A stretch of 64,000 nt of DNA, from the NCBI RefSeq assembly GCF_001414055.1, contig NZ_CP013002.1, forward strand, positions 3,472,001-3,536,000. Reading direction: 5' to 3'. The stretch is from Caulobacter henricii (GTDB taxonomy: Bacteria > Pseudomonadota > Alphaproteobacteria > Caulobacterales > Caulobacteraceae). Numbering within the stretch: position 1 is the stretch's first letter; every line of letters starts with the position of its first letter. A model generated the notes under the pieces. That model saw only the letters and a list, made by a program, of their open reading frames with translations. It searched no databases and was not told where the DNA came from. Below, in pieces: positions 40,332 to 52,090 of the stretch. Both the position numbers and the translations under genes were made by a program.

Positions 40332-41006
40332 TCACTGGATCGAGGGCGGCTCGTCATCATCGTCGACGGCAGCATCGATCTCGAGCAGGGCGACCAGGGT
40401 CGCGCGCCGGTCGGCCAGGGTCGGGGCCTCCAGCAGGGCCTGTTTCTCGATGGCATCGAACGGCAGGGCCATGGACAGGCTGTTGACGAGGGCGTCGGAA
40501 GGAGCGGCCTCGGCACCGCTCCAGTCTATGGCCAGGCCGCGATGGTCCAGATAGCGGCGCAGGGCCGCCAGCAGCGGGGCCGGATCGGCCGCGGACGAGG
40601 CCAGGCCGTCGTCGCGCAGATCGGCCTCGAAGGACGAGAAGTCGGCCCGCACCTGGCGATAGGGGGTGCGCACCGGCAGTTCATCACCGGCCCGGAACCG
40701 GCAGACCCCGGTCAGGGTGATCAGATAGCGGCCGTCGCTGGTCTCGGCGAAGCTGGTCACCCGGCCGGCGCAGCCGATCGGGGCGAGGCTGGGGCCGTGG
40801 TCGCTCGCCCGGCCCGCGCCCTTCGGCCGGGTCTGGATCATGCCGATCATCCGCTCGCCCGACATCACGTCGTCCAGCATGTTGAGATAGCGTGGCTCGA
40901 AGATGTTGAGCGGCAGCTGGCCGCCGGGCAGCAGCAGCACCCCGTCGAGCGGGAACACCGGGATCACCAGCGGCAGGTCACTGAGCCGTCGAAGGGCACC
41001 CGGCAT
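40332..41006 (-). CDS. LON peptidase N-terminal substrate-binding domain protein
   Basis: A 224-residue stand-alone LON-N domain protein: VIPVFPLDGVLLLPGGQLPL, then NIFEPRYLNMLDDVM and IGCAGRVTSF. It lacks an ATPase and a protease domain. The conserved pairing with a YbbN-like thioredoxin just upstream (8-base gap) suggests a role in binding damaged proteins. The C-terminal tail is acidic. Confidence 0.92.
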   Translation of the reverse strand: MPGALRRLSDLPLVIPVFPLDGVLLLPGGQLPLNIFEPRYLNMLDDVMSGERMIGMIQTRPKGAGRASDHGPSLAPIGCAGRVTSFAETSDGRYLITLTGVCRFRAGDELPVRTPYRQVRADFSSFEADLRDDGLASSAADPAPLLAALRRYLDHRGLAIDWSGAEAAPSDALVNSLSMALPFDAIEKQALLEAPTLADRRATLVALLEIDAAVDDDDEPPSIQ

Positions 41007-41014
41007 GTGAACCC

Positions 41015-41932
41015 CTAGCTGAACAGGATGGCCGACAGCCGCTTGCGGCCGGCCTTGGCGACGTCCGACATCGGTCCGGCCGCCTCGAACACGGTCAGCA
41101 GCTGCTTGCGGGCCGCCTCGTCGTTCCAGCTGCGGTCACGGGCGATCAGGGACAGCAGATGGTCGGCGGCCGCCTGCAGGTGACCGGCCCCGGCCAGGGC
41201 CTTGGCCAGTTCGAAACGGGCCTCGTGGTCGTTTTCGTCGGCGGCCAGACGGGCCTCGAACGGCGCGGTCTCGGACGGGGCGTCGGCGGCCAGGGCGAGG
41301 GCGGCGCGGACGCTTTCCAGATCCGGGTCGCGGGCATTGGCGGGGGCCAGGGCCGCGACCTCGGCGGCATGCTCCAGGTCACCGCTCTCCAGATAGCAGC
41401 GGGCCATGCCGCCGATGGCCTTCAGATTGGCCGGATCCATCTGCAGGGCCTGGGCATAGGCCTGGGCTGCGCCACCGATGTCGCCGAGATCGAGGGATTC
41501 CTTGCCCATGGCCAGCAGGGCGTCGAGGTCGCTCTGGGCCGGCGGGCCGGACAGGCGGGCAATGAAGGCCTTGATCTCGCTCTCGGGCACCGCGCCCTGG
41601 AAGCCGTCGACCGGCTGGCCGTTGACGAAGGCATAGACGGTCGGGATCGACTGCACGCGCAGTTGGCCCGAATAGCCAGGGTTCTTGTCGACATCGATCT
41701 TGACCAGCTTGACCGCCCCGCCGGCGGCAGCGACGTGCTTTTCGAGGGCCGGGGTCAGCTGACGGCAGGGACCGCACCAGGTGGCCCAGAAGTCGACGAT
41801 GACCGGCTGGGTCTTCGAGGCCTCGATGACATCGGCCATGAAGCTGGCATCAGTGCCGTCCTTGATGTGCACGCTTTTGCCGGCCGGACCCCCGGCAGGG
41901 ATGGGGGCGGGCTTTGCACCGATCAGGCTCAT
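41015..41932 (-). CDS. Thioredoxin-TPR chaperone YbbN/CnoX
   Basis: A 305-residue protein. The thioredoxin domain (about 30-130) has the active site WCGPC in DFWATWCGPCRQLTPAL, so unlike E. coli CnoX (SxxC) it retains both cysteines. The C-terminal half contains TPR-like helices (LGDIGGAAQAYAQALQMDPA, then NLKAIGGMARCYL). The family protects folding intermediates from oxidation and hands them to GroEL or DnaK. First gene of a likely four-gene transcript. Confidence 0.92.
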   Translation of the reverse strand: MSLIGAKPAPIPAGGPAGKSVHIKDGTDASFMADVIEASKTQPVIVDFWATWCGPCRQLTPALEKHVAAAGGAVKLVKIDVDKNPGYSGQLRVQSIPTVYAFVNGQPVDGFQGAVPESEIKAFIARLSGPPAQSDLDALLAMGKESLDLGDIGGAAQAYAQALQMDPANLKAIGGMARCYLESGDLEHAAEVAALAPANARDPDLESVRAALALAADAPSETAPFEARLAADENDHEARFELAKALAGAGHLQAAADHLLSLIARDRSWNDEAARKQLLTVFEAAGPMSDVAKAGRKRLSAILFS

Positions 41933-42014
41933 CGAAAGGGTCTCACTCAGACAGGAAGGTCTTCGCGCTCAAGATGGTCCTTCAGGACGACATCCGCAAT
42001 CGCCGGTTCGCCTG

Positions 42015-42518
42015 TCAGGCGACAGTCATGGCCTCAAAATCAACGATCATCGGCGTGATCCCCAGGGCCGCGAGAAAGGCACGCAGGCCGGCCTGACTCA
42101 CCGCCGTGGTGGCGTCATTGCCCAGGGGATGGAAATTGACCGGATCGGCCTGGGCGAGAGCCGCGTCGAGCACGAAGCGCACGCGATGCTCGCTGTCATT
42201 GATCAGGCCAAAGGCGGTCACCGAGCCCGGCCTGACGCCCAGGGTCTCGATCATCATCGCCTCCGGTCCGAACGACAGCCGGCCCGAGCCGATCACGGTG
42301 TGGAGGCGCTTGAGGTCGATCACCGTCTCGCCCAGGGCCGAAATCAGCCAGAGCTGGCCCTTGGCGTCCTTCAGGAACAGGTTCTTGGTGTGGCCGCCGG
42401 GCATGGCCGCCTTGATCTCCAGCCCCTCCTCGACCCGGAACACCGGCGGATGGTCCAGGGTGGTGTGGGCGATGCCATGGGCGTCGAAAAAGGCAAAGAG
42501 GTCGGCGCGGGTCTTCAT
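42015..42518 (-). CDS. ProXp-type aminoacyl-tRNA deacylase (YbaK/ProRS-associated domain)
   Basis: A 167-residue trans-editing protein. The KNLFLKD motif ([18 protein letters not shown]) with the active lysine, [19 protein letters not shown] and [13 protein letters not shown] are typical of ProXp-ala and related deacylases that clear mischarged Ala-tRNA(Pro). Transcribed with YbbN on the minus strand, 82 bases upstream of it. Confidence 0.9.
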   Translation of the reverse strand: MKTRADLFAFFDAHGIAHTTLDHPPVFRVEEGLEIKAAMPGGHTKNLFLKDAKGQLWLISALGETVIDLKRLHTVIGSGRLSFGPEAMMIETLGVRPGSVTAFGLINDSEHRVRFVLDAALAQADPVNFHPLGNDATTAVSQAGLRAFLAALGITPMIVDFEAMTVA

Positions 42519-42620
42519 GTGGGCTTCCTAGCCCAGGCTTGGCGTTCGGGGAACTAGACGGGCTCGCCCTGCGGGCGCTAGACCAGAACCCAGGGTCAAG
42601 GAAACAGGAAGACGCGCGGT

Positions 42621-43364
42621 ATGGAACTGGAGTGCTATCCCACCGAGAACCGCCCGCCGGAGATCGTGCCGGGCCGCCCGCAACGGGCCTGGATGGACCA
42701 CTTCGCCGACCGCCATCCCTATCGCTGCCTGCCGCTGTCCATGGCCAATACCTCGGGCTGGGAGATCCTGTGCCCGGTCGGCTTCTCGATGACCTGGGAC
42801 GGCGGGGCCCACCAGGAGTGCATCAAGTTCCAGCCGGACCACCCCTATCCGGGCTTCAGCGAGTTCGTGAAATCGCACTTCTCGCGCGGCACGGTGACCT
42901 TCCATACCGGCTATCTGTTCCGCACCCCGCCGGGCTGGTCGATCCTGACCATGGGCCCGCCCAATCACATCAAGGACGGTATCCAGCCCCTGGCCGGCCT
43001 GGTCGAGACCGACTGGCTGCCCTTCCCCTTCACGATGAACTGGCTGTTCACTCGCCCCGGCACGGTGCGCTTCGAGAAGGGCGAGCCGTTCTGTTTCATC
43101 ATGATGATCCAGGACAAGGCCATGGATAACGTCCAGCCGGTGATCCGCTCGATGAACAGCAATCTCGACCTGCGCCGGCAGTACGATGTCTGGGCCGAGA
43201 AGCGCAGTGAGTTCAACAGCCTGATCTTCAAGCGCGACCCTGAGGCCACCAAGGAGGCCTGGCAGCGCTTCTACTTCAAGGGCGAATATCCCGAGGAAGT
43301 GGCGGCCGAGGCCCCCAGCCACCACGTCAACAAGCGCCGGCTGAAGGCGCCAAAGCTGGGCTAG
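42621..43364 (+). CDS. DUF6065 family protein
   Basis: A 247-residue soluble protein rich in aromatic residues: CYPTENRPPEIVPGRPQRAW, LPLSMANTSGWEIL, FRTPPGWSILTMGPPN and LPFPFTMNWLFTRPG. These fit DUF6065, whose function is unknown. The segment FEKGEPFCFIMMIQ suggests a cupin-like beta core, but I see no metal-binding His set. It stands alone between opposing genes. Confidence 0.75.
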   Translation: MELECYPTENRPPEIVPGRPQRAWMDHFADRHPYRCLPLSMANTSGWEILCPVGFSMTWDGGAHQECIKFQPDHPYPGFSEFVKSHFSRGTVTFHTGYLFRTPPGWSILTMGPPNHIKDGIQPLAGLVETDWLPFPFTMNWLFTRPGTVRFEKGEPFCFIMMIQDKAMDNVQPVIRSMNSNLDLRRQYDVWAEKRSEFNSLIFKRDPEATKEAWQRFYFKGEYPEEVAAEAPSHHVNKRRLKAPKLG

Positions 43365-43376
43365 GGCCGGCGGCCG

Positions 43377-44723
43377 TCAGGCCGCCTTCACGGCCGAGAC
43401 GATCGACTTGACCACCTGGCGGACCAGGGCGGGGTCGTCGCCCTCGGCCATGATACGGATCAGGGGCTCGGTGCCCGAGGCGCGCACAACAATTCGGCCG
43501 GCCCCGTTCAACTGGGCCTCACCGTCGGCAATGGCTTCTTTCACCGTCTTGGCCTCGAGCGGCTTGCCGCCACCGAAGCGGACATTTTCCAGCAGCTGCG
43601 GCACGGGCTCGAACTGACGGGCCAGGGCGCTCATCGGCTGGCCGGACTCGATCATCACCGCCAGCACCTGCAGGGCGGCGATCAGGCCGTCGCCAGTGGT
43701 CGAGAAGTCCGACAGGATCAGGTGGCCCGACTGCTCGCCGCCGAGATTGAAACCGCCCTCGCGCATGCGGGCCATGACATAGCGGTCGCCGACGCTGGTG
43801 CGCTCGAGGGTCAGGCCCTGTTCGCCCAGGAAGCGTTCGAGGCCGAGATTGGACATCACCGTGGCGACCACGCCGCCGGCCTTCAGCTTGCCGGCCCTGG
43901 CATAGGCGGCGGCGATGATGGCCATGATCTGGTCGCCGTCGACCACCTGGCCGTTCTCGTCGCAGATCACCAGCCGGTCGGCGTCGCCGTCGAGGGCGAT
44001 GCCGATGTCGGCACGGTATTCCCGCACCAGCTTGGCCATCGACTCCGGATGGGTCGAGCCGCACTCGTGATTGATATTGGTCCCGTCCGGATCGACGCCC
44101 AGCGGAATGACCTCGGCCCCCAGTTCATAGAGGGTGACGGGAGCCACCTTGTAGGCCGCGCCATTGGCGCAATCGATGACGATCCGCAGGCCGGCCAGGG
44201 ATAGCTGGCGCGGGAAGGTCGCCTTGACGATCTCGACATAGCGGGCCTGGGCATCGTCGATGCGCTTGACCCGGCCCAGGCCGCGCGGCGGGGCCAGGCC
44301 CTCCTGCAGGCCCTCGTCCATCAGGGCCTCGATCTTCAGCTCCTGGGCATCCGACAGCTTGTAGCCGTCCGGCCCGAACAGCTTGATGCCGTTGTCGGCG
44401 AAGTCGTTGTGGCTGGCGCTGATCATCACGCCGAGATCGGCCCGCATCGAGCGGGTCATCATGGCCACGGCGGGGGTGGGCAGGGGGCCAAACAGCCGCA
44501 CATCCATGCCGACGCTGGCAAAACCGGCCACCAGGGCCGGTTCGATCATGTAGCCCGACAGCCGGGTGTCCTTGCCGATCACCACCAGATGCCGGCGGTC
44601 GTCCTGCGAGCGGAACAGCTTGCCGGCCGCCAGACCGACCCGCAGGGCGACCTCGGCGGTCATCGGGTGCTTGTTGGCCTGGCCGCGAATGCCGTCGGTG
44701 CCGAAATAGGCGCGCTTGCTCAT
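43377..44723 (-). CDS. glmM: Phosphoglucosamine mutase
   Basis: A 448-residue enzyme that turns glucosamine-6-phosphate into glucosamine-1-phosphate for cell-wall synthesis. It begins with [20 protein letters not shown]; the phosphoserine is Ser104 in [13 protein letters not shown], the metal-binding loop is DGDADRL, and the sugar loop is GGEQSGHLI. It diverges from glmS, which makes its substrate, across 149 bases, so the pair is probably co-regulated. Confidence 0.97.
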   Translation of the reverse strand: MSKRAYFGTDGIRGQANKHPMTAEVALRVGLAAGKLFRSQDDRRHLVVIGKDTRLSGYMIEPALVAGFASVGMDVRLFGPLPTPAVAMMTRSMRADLGVMISASHNDFADNGIKLFGPDGYKLSDAQELKIEALMDEGLQEGLAPPRGLGRVKRIDDAQARYVEIVKATFPRQLSLAGLRIVIDCANGAAYKVAPVTLYELGAEVIPLGVDPDGTNINHECGSTHPESMAKLVREYRADIGIALDGDADRLVICDENGQVVDGDQIMAIIAAAYARAGKLKAGGVVATVMSNLGLERFLGEQGLTLERTSVGDRYVMARMREGGFNLGGEQSGHLILSDFSTTGDGLIAALQVLAVMIESGQPMSALARQFEPVPQLLENVRFGGGKPLEAKTVKEAIADGEAQLNGAGRIVVRASGTEPLIRIMAEGDDPALVRQVVKSIVSAVKAA

Positions 44724-44872
44724 GATCGCTCTGGTCTCGAGGTGGATCGCGAAACGATCCGAAATGCAGATTTATGTGGGCCAAACCTGCACGAATGCTA
44801 AAGCCCGGCCAACGACTATACCCGCGTGGGTAGCCATAATCCCGGCGGGCGCGATTTACAAAGGACCTTGGC

Positions 44873-46693
<1,821 letters not shown>

Positions 46694-46714
46694 GGGCGCT
46701 CGAACGCCCTGGCG

Positions 46715-46736
46715 GCGGCAGGCCTGGACCTGCCGC
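46715..46736. terminator. Hairpin between convergent glmS and the exported NTF2-like gene
   Basis: GCGGCAGG pairs perfectly with CCTGCCGC around a six-base loop, 22 bases after glmS and 4 bases before the next stop. It is placed to serve both strands. Confidence 0.6.
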
Positions 46737-46739
46737 GCC

Positions 46740-47207
46740 CTATCTTGCCCCGAGCTCTGAGCAGGCCTCGGGTTCCTTGGTCCAGGTCAGACTGGCGATC
46801 CGCCAAACCCCGTCCTGCTTGATCAGGGTGAAGACCTCGACGCCACAATGGCTGGTCACGCCATCGATCAGGAACTCATAGGGGCCGGTCACCGTGGCCA
46901 GGGGCCCGCGTCGCATGACCTGATGCGCCCACATCCGCTCATTGCGGCCCGGCTTGATGAGGCGACCCAGACTGTCCTCGACCGCAAAGCGGCTGAAGGT
47001 CGTCGCGCCGTCGGCGGTCAGTCCCACGGCGGCGAGCTGGCCGCCCGGCAGCACCACAGCCTGCATGGCGGCCGGATCGGCCCTGGCAATGGCGTCGAAG
47101 AAGCGCTGGACGCTGTCCAGCACCGCTGTCTCGTCCGGATCCGCGGCCAGGGCGGGGGTCGAAGCCGCAGCGAGCGCCACTGCAAGCATCAGGGCCTTGA
47201 ATCGCAT
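46740..47207 (-). CDS. Exported NTF2/SnoaL-like protein
   Basis: A 155-residue protein, started at ATG 47207 behind GGAGCCCGAG-type sequence. It has a signal peptide (MRFKALMLAVALAAASTPAL then AADPDE) and one cone-shaped NTF2-like domain: AVLDSVQRFFDAIARADPAA, then HCGVEVFTLIKQDGVWRIAS. The fold is used by enzymes and binding proteins; function unknown. It follows the YkvA gene with a 25-base gap. Confidence 0.85.
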   Translation of the reverse strand: MRFKALMLAVALAAASTPALAADPDETAVLDSVQRFFDAIARADPAAMQAVVLPGGQLAAVGLTADGATTFSRFAVEDSLGRLIKPGRNERMWAHQVMRRGPLATVTGPYEFLIDGVTSHCGVEVFTLIKQDGVWRIASLTWTKEPEACSELGAR

Positions 47208-47232
47208 CTCGGGCTCCGGGTCCGAACGTGCT

Positions 47233-47637
47233 TCAGTCGTCCTTGGCCATCCGGTCGAGGAAGGCCTGGGCCGCCTCACGGTGGCGGGGTCGCAGGTTGC
47301 GGCCGACAATGGCGATGACCGCCGCGATCACGGCGGCGTCGTCGGTCATGCCCAGGGCCGGCAGGATGTCGGGAATGACATCGGTCGGCAGGACGAAATA
47401 GGCCAGGGCCGCCATCATCATGCCCTTGGCCGCCGTCGGAGTGGCCGGGTCGCGGGCGCACCACCAGATCGACAGGGCCTCGGCGGCGAACGGGATCCGG
47501 GACGCCACCTGGCGGATCTTGGGCAGGAACCCCCGCGCCACGCGTTCTTCGTTCAGCTTCACCGTGGCCGGAACCAGGGCCTTGGCCGGGTCCAGGATCT
47601 GATTGACGTCGGGGGACGGTTTGGCGTCGGCGCTCAT
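47233..47637 (-). CDS. YkvA/DUF1232 family protein
   Basis: A 134-residue protein with the DUF1232 core: ALAYFVLPTDVIPDILPALG followed by MTDDAAVIAAVIA, a membrane-associated hairpin with conserved aspartates. Function unknown. It diverges from the SDR gene at 47694 and is upstream of the NTF2-like gene. Confidence 0.88.
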   Translation of the reverse strand: MSADAKPSPDVNQILDPAKALVPATVKLNEERVARGFLPKIRQVASRIPFAAEALSIWWCARDPATPTAAKGMMMAALAYFVLPTDVIPDILPALGMTDDAAVIAAVIAIVGRNLRPRHREAAQAFLDRMAKDD

Positions 47638-47693
47638 CGGTCTAAAACCCTCTCCAAGCCGTTATCTTAAACGCAAACCCAGGGGAAACGTCC

Positions 47694-48476
<783 letters not shown>

Positions 48477-48499
48477 GACGGTAAAGCGGAGGGGGTGGT

Positions 48500-48606
48500 C
48501 ACTTGCCCCCTCCGCGCCTTTGGCGCTCCTCCCCCGGAGGGGGAAGATGATTCATCCGCCCCCTCCGGGGGCGGGCGGTCGCAAAGCGACCCGGTGGGGG
48601 CAAGTG
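48500..48606. repeat. GC-rich palindromic intergenic repeat, copy 6
   Basis: CACTTGCCCCC at the left end and GGGGGCAAGTG at the right end are perfect 11-base inverted repeats. Inside are CCCCCGGAGGGGGAAGATGA and a CGCTTTGGCG-like hairpin. It lies between the convergent SDR and lipoprotein genes. Confidence 0.75.
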
Positions 48607-48623
48607 ATCGGCCCCCGACTACC

Positions 48624-49223
48624 CTACTTCTTCGGCGTCGGCAGGACGATGCTGCTGGCCAGGCTGGTCATGATCTCGCGGGCGTCATAGGCGCGCGGAT
48701 CACCTTCCGGCTTCTTGCCCCGGTGCAGGACAATCTCGGCACCAGCCTCGAACTTCTCGATGGTCCGCACCTGGCTGCGGTCAAAGAAGAAGGGGTCACC
48801 CCAGAAGGGATCCCAAGTGCGCCAGCCATAGCTGGGGCCGAAATAGCGCCAGGCCGGTCGCCAGTAGCTGTAGGGATAGCCATAGCCCAGACCAAAGCCG
48901 GGACGCGCCAGGGGATCGGGGTCCAGCACGGTGCGGGCCGTGCGGTCGGTGCGACGGTCGGCGGTCTCGAACCAGTCCGCGCCCTGCTGCACGGTCAGTT
49001 CGGCGGCGCGGTACAGCAGATAGCGCTCGACCGTCTCGCGCGAGGTCAGGCTGTTGCCGGCGAAGCTGACCCGATAGCGATCCGGCTCCAGGCGCAGCTC
49101 GGAAAAGCCGCCCGCTGACGGTCCCGAGGCGACCTTGGGCTGATAGGGCGTGGCGGTCGCACAGGCCGAGAGTCCGGCGGCGACGACCAGGGCCGCGACA
49201 AGGGCGGCTTTTCTCAAAGACAT
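48624..49223 (-). CDS. CC0125/CC1285-family lipoprotein
   Basis: A 199-residue outer-envelope lipoprotein. The signal peptide ends in a standard lipobox, LVVAAGLSACATATPY, with Cys21. The mature part has GGFSELRLEPDRYRVSFAGN, then TVERYLLYRAAELTVQQGAD and a Tyr/Trp/Gly-rich stretch (YGYPYSYWRPAWRYFGPSYG). This organisation matches the family named after the Caulobacter crescentus genes CC0125 and CC1285. Function unknown. Confidence 0.85.
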   Translation of the reverse strand: MSLRKAALVAALVVAAGLSACATATPYQPKVASGPSAGGFSELRLEPDRYRVSFAGNSLTSRETVERYLLYRAAELTVQQGADWFETADRRTDRTARTVLDPDPLARPGFGLGYGYPYSYWRPAWRYFGPSYGWRTWDPFWGDPFFFDRSQVRTIEKFEAGAEIVLHRGKKPEGDPRAYDAREIMTSLASSIVLPTPKK

Positions 49224-49315
49224 GGACAGAACTCCGTGACCCCAACCTCGCAGGTCTGGGCTGCAACTCTGGCGAGGCTTTGTGGTTTCGCCAAGGCGAA
49301 ATCAGCGGGGCTGGC

Positions 49316-49945
49316 TCAGCCCCGCGACACGATCAGGATCGCCGCACAGATCAGCAGGGCCCCGACCGTGAAGGCAAACACCCGCCGAAACACCGGCTCG
49401 TTCATCCGCGTCGACAGGGCTGCCCCGCCCAGGCCGTAGGCGCTCATGCTGATCACATCCAGGCCGATGGTGGCACAGGCGAACATGAACAGCTGCGGGA
49501 CAAGCGGCCGGCCGACATCCAGAAACGGCGGCAGGACGGCCGTGAAGAACAGCAGGGCCTTGGGATTGGCGATCTGGACGGTGAAGCCGTCGACAAAGGC
49601 CGACTTGCCGCCCCGGACCGTGGCGACTGTCTCGCGCTCGGCATTCTTCCAGCCGGCCCACAGCGACTTCAGGCCCAGCCAGACCAGATAGGCCGCGCCG
49701 GCCAGGGCCAGGATGTGGAAGGCCTGCGGAAAGGCGATGATCAGGGCCCCCAGACCGAGGGCCGAGCCGAAGAACCAGATCAGGGTGGCGCAGTTCATCC
49801 CCGCCACGCCGAGCAGGGCCGCGCCCTTGCCCTTTTCCATGCCGGTGGCGATGGCGAACAGATTGGCCGGCCCCGGCGTGATGGCCATGACGGACATGGC
49901 GGCCAGGAAGGCGGCATAGCGGGCGGGATCGACGGGAAGGGCCAT
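49316..49945 (-). CDS. LysE/RhtB family amino-acid exporter
   Basis: A 209-residue protein with six predicted membrane segments. AAMSVMAITPGPANLFAIAT is the LysE signature, followed by GVAGMNCATLIWFFGSALGL and FTVQIANPKALLFFTAVLPP. It should export amino acids or similar small molecules across the inner membrane. ATG 49945 and GTG 49951 are both possible. It ends convergently only in the sense of lying beside the lipoprotein on the same strand, 92 bases upstream of it. Confidence 0.9.
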   Translation of the reverse strand: MALPVDPARYAAFLAAMSVMAITPGPANLFAIATGMEKGKGAALLGVAGMNCATLIWFFGSALGLGALIIAFPQAFHILALAGAAYLVWLGLKSLWAGWKNAERETVATVRGGKSAFVDGFTVQIANPKALLFFTAVLPPFLDVGRPLVPQLFMFACATIGLDVISMSAYGLGGAALSTRMNEPVFRRVFAFTVGALLICAAILIVSRG

Positions 49946-49987
49946 GGTCACGCTATAGGTGAGGCCCTCCCCGTCGAAAAGCGCGCT

Positions 49988-50392
49988 TTAGGCGCCGACG
50001 GCGGCCAGAACCCAGATCGCCCGTCCCAGGGCGCCGAACAACAGAATGGCCGCTGCGGTCATCTGGATCATGAAGCCCAGCTCGCGCTTGTTGGCGGCGG
50101 CGGCATAGCCCAGGGCATAGACGATCCGGCCGATGATCCAGACCACGCCCAGACCGGCGGCGACCATGTCATTCCAGAAATAGGCGAACAGCCACAGGGA
50201 GGGCAGGAAGATCGGCAGCCATTCCAGCGTATTGGCCTGGACACGGATATGGCGCTCGAGTTCGGGATCGCCGGTCATGGTCGGGGCGGCAATGCCGCTC
50301 TTCTTGCGGGCCCCGCCGACGCGGACCCCCATCCAGACATAGACCAGCAGGGCGACCAGCGTGACGATGGCGACATAGGCGTGCGTTTGCAT
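49988..50392 (-). CDS. MAPEG family membrane protein
   Basis: A 134-residue protein with four membrane helices. RVQANTLEWLPIFLPSLWLF, including the glutathione-site-like RxxxNxxE pattern, and GRIVYALGYAAAANKRELGF are typical of MAPEG proteins (membrane glutathione transferases and relatives). I start it at ATG 50392, because GGAG is 9 bases ahead; the frame is open further upstream. Substrate unknown. Confidence 0.88.
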   Translation of the reverse strand: MQTHAYVAIVTLVALLVYVWMGVRVGGARKKSGIAAPTMTGDPELERHIRVQANTLEWLPIFLPSLWLFAYFWNDMVAAGLGVVWIIGRIVYALGYAAAANKRELGFMIQMTAAAILLFGALGRAIWVLAAVGA

Positions 50393-50616
50393 GTAAAGGA
50401 GCTCCCCGGATTCCGAAACGGTCTGCGCCGTCCGACGGGAACCTGTCATGGTTCGCGCCAAACCGGAACTCTTGCCCGGTAGCGGGGTTCGGGCCTCCGG
50501 GCACCGGTGACGGGGAGCGCCATGCGCGTCGAATTCCCCGCGATCTGCGGTCGGTTTCCCTGTAACCGCCGCGCGTCGTCACCTAGGTTGACGTCCGGAC
50601 TGTAGCGGACGCCCTC

Positions 50617-51942
50617 ATGAAACGCCTGACCGCGGCCCTTGTGCTGCTCGTAATGCTTGTCGCCGCGCCCGTAATGGCGGCGCCCTATGTCCTGTCGCCA
50701 GGCCAGACCTGTGACGGCTGGCCGAGGCTGCCGATCGAGATGGCACCCGGGATGTGCGCCGGCCTTGTGGTCGCCCCGCCGCCGGGGACCAGCGGCCTGT
50801 CGAAGCGGGTCCTGCGCATGCCACGAACCCTGGTGCAACTGCCAGGCGGGGACTGGATCGTCACCGACCTGGGCGGCTGGGATCCGGCCAAGGGGTCGGT
50901 CTGGCGGCTGCGCGCCGAGGCGGGGCGACCGGCCGTTCTGACGCCGTTGCTCAAGGGGCTGACGATGCCCCATGGCCTGGCGATCGGCCCGGACGGCCTG
51001 GTCTATGTCGGCGAGATGAGCCGCATCATCCGCATGAATCCCGGCGCGCCACTGCCGGCCACCACGGTCGAGGTGGTCGTCGCCGGCCTGCCGGACAATC
51101 GGCTGCACGACAACCGCCACCCCCTGTCCAACTTCATCTTCGACGCCAATGGCGACCTGCTGGTCAATGTCGGCGCGCCGAGCGACAGCTGCCTGGTCGA
51201 GGGCAAGCCGGACGGAACGCCGCGCTGCCTCCAGAGCGAGGGGACCGAGGCCCTGGCCGGCGTGCGGCGCTATCGCTACCTCAGCCAGGGGCGCTGGGCA
51301 GAGACCTACACCATGGTCGCCCGCGGCCTGCGCAACAGTCTGGCTTTGGCGCGGACGCCGGCGGGCACGCTGCTTCAGGCCGAAAACAGCTACGACTTCG
51401 ACCCGGCGGCCGACCGGCCGTTCGAAGAGCTGAACGTGCTGGTCGAGGGCCGTCACTACGGCTGGCCCTACTGCTACGACATGGTGAAATCGACCCCCGG
51501 CTGGGTTGGGGCCACGAATTTCCGGTGCCGCTCGGCCGACCACACCCGGCCGGCCCTTCTGCTGCCGCCGCATGCCGCGCCACTCGGCATGCTGGTCTAT
51601 CAGGGCGGGCTTCTGCCGCAGCTCCAGGGCCGGCTGCTGGTCAGCTATCACGGCTATCGCGCGACCGGTGCCCGGATCGTGGCCTTCGCCCTGGATGCCA
51701 GGGGGATGCCGGTAGCGACGGCCAGGGCGCGGTACCCGGCCTATGGTGCCGATGGTCTGGTGTGGAAGCCCCATCCCGGACCGGCGGCCGAGCCGCTGAT
51801 CCTTACGCCGGGCTGGCAGGCCGTGGCGGACAAACGGCCGATGGGGGCGCCGGTCGGGCTGGCGGTGGCCGCAGATGGGGCCGTCTGGGTGGCGGACGAC
51901 CGGAACGGGACGGTGGTGCGGGTGTCCGTGGACCGGCCCTAA
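50617..51942 (+). CDS. Exported PQQ-type sugar (sorbosone-like) dehydrogenase
   Basis: A 441-residue protein with signal peptide (TAALVLLVMLVAAPVMAAP). The rest is a six-bladed propeller of the glucose/sorbosone dehydrogenase kind: LTMPHGLAIGPDGLVYVGEM, NRHPLSNFIFDANGDLLVNV, VARGLRNSLALARTPAGTLL and GRHYGWPYCYD. The paired cysteines may form disulphides in the periplasm. PQQ binding is likely by family, but the donor sugar is unknown. Confidence 0.85.
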   Translation: MKRLTAALVLLVMLVAAPVMAAPYVLSPGQTCDGWPRLPIEMAPGMCAGLVVAPPPGTSGLSKRVLRMPRTLVQLPGGDWIVTDLGGWDPAKGSVWRLRAEAGRPAVLTPLLKGLTMPHGLAIGPDGLVYVGEMSRIIRMNPGAPLPATTVEVVVAGLPDNRLHDNRHPLSNFIFDANGDLLVNVGAPSDSCLVEGKPDGTPRCLQSEGTEALAGVRRYRYLSQGRWAETYTMVARGLRNSLALARTPAGTLLQAENSYDFDPAADRPFEELNVLVEGRHYGWPYCYDMVKSTPGWVGATNFRCRSADHTRPALLLPPHAAPLGMLVYQGGLLPQLQGRLLVSYHGYRATGARIVAFALDARGMPVATARARYPAYGADGLVWKPHPGPAAEPLILTPGWQAVADKRPMGAPVGLAVAADGAVWVADDRNGTVVRVSVDRP

Positions 51943-51964
51943 AGTCTTGAAGGTCAGTCCTGCT

Positions 51965-51999
51965 CCGGACGGTCGACCTTGACCGGGACGACCGTCCGG
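51965..51999. terminator. Bidirectional hairpin between the sugar dehydrogenase and argG
   Basis: CCGGACGGTCG (51965-51975) and CGACCGTCCGG (51989-51999) are perfect complements around a 13-base loop, in the gap between two convergent genes. Confidence 0.7.
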
Positions 52000-52090
52000 C
52001 GAGCATCAGGCCATCAAGGCCAAGGGGCAGGTTTCATCCGGGGTGAACGTCAGATCGTCCACCGCCTCCCGAATGGGAAAGCACGGGAAC

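Noticed and set aside
44724..44872. glmS ribozyme or riboswitch upstream of glmS
   Set aside because: The leader is only 149 bases and shared with glmM; none of the conserved ribozyme core could be recognised.
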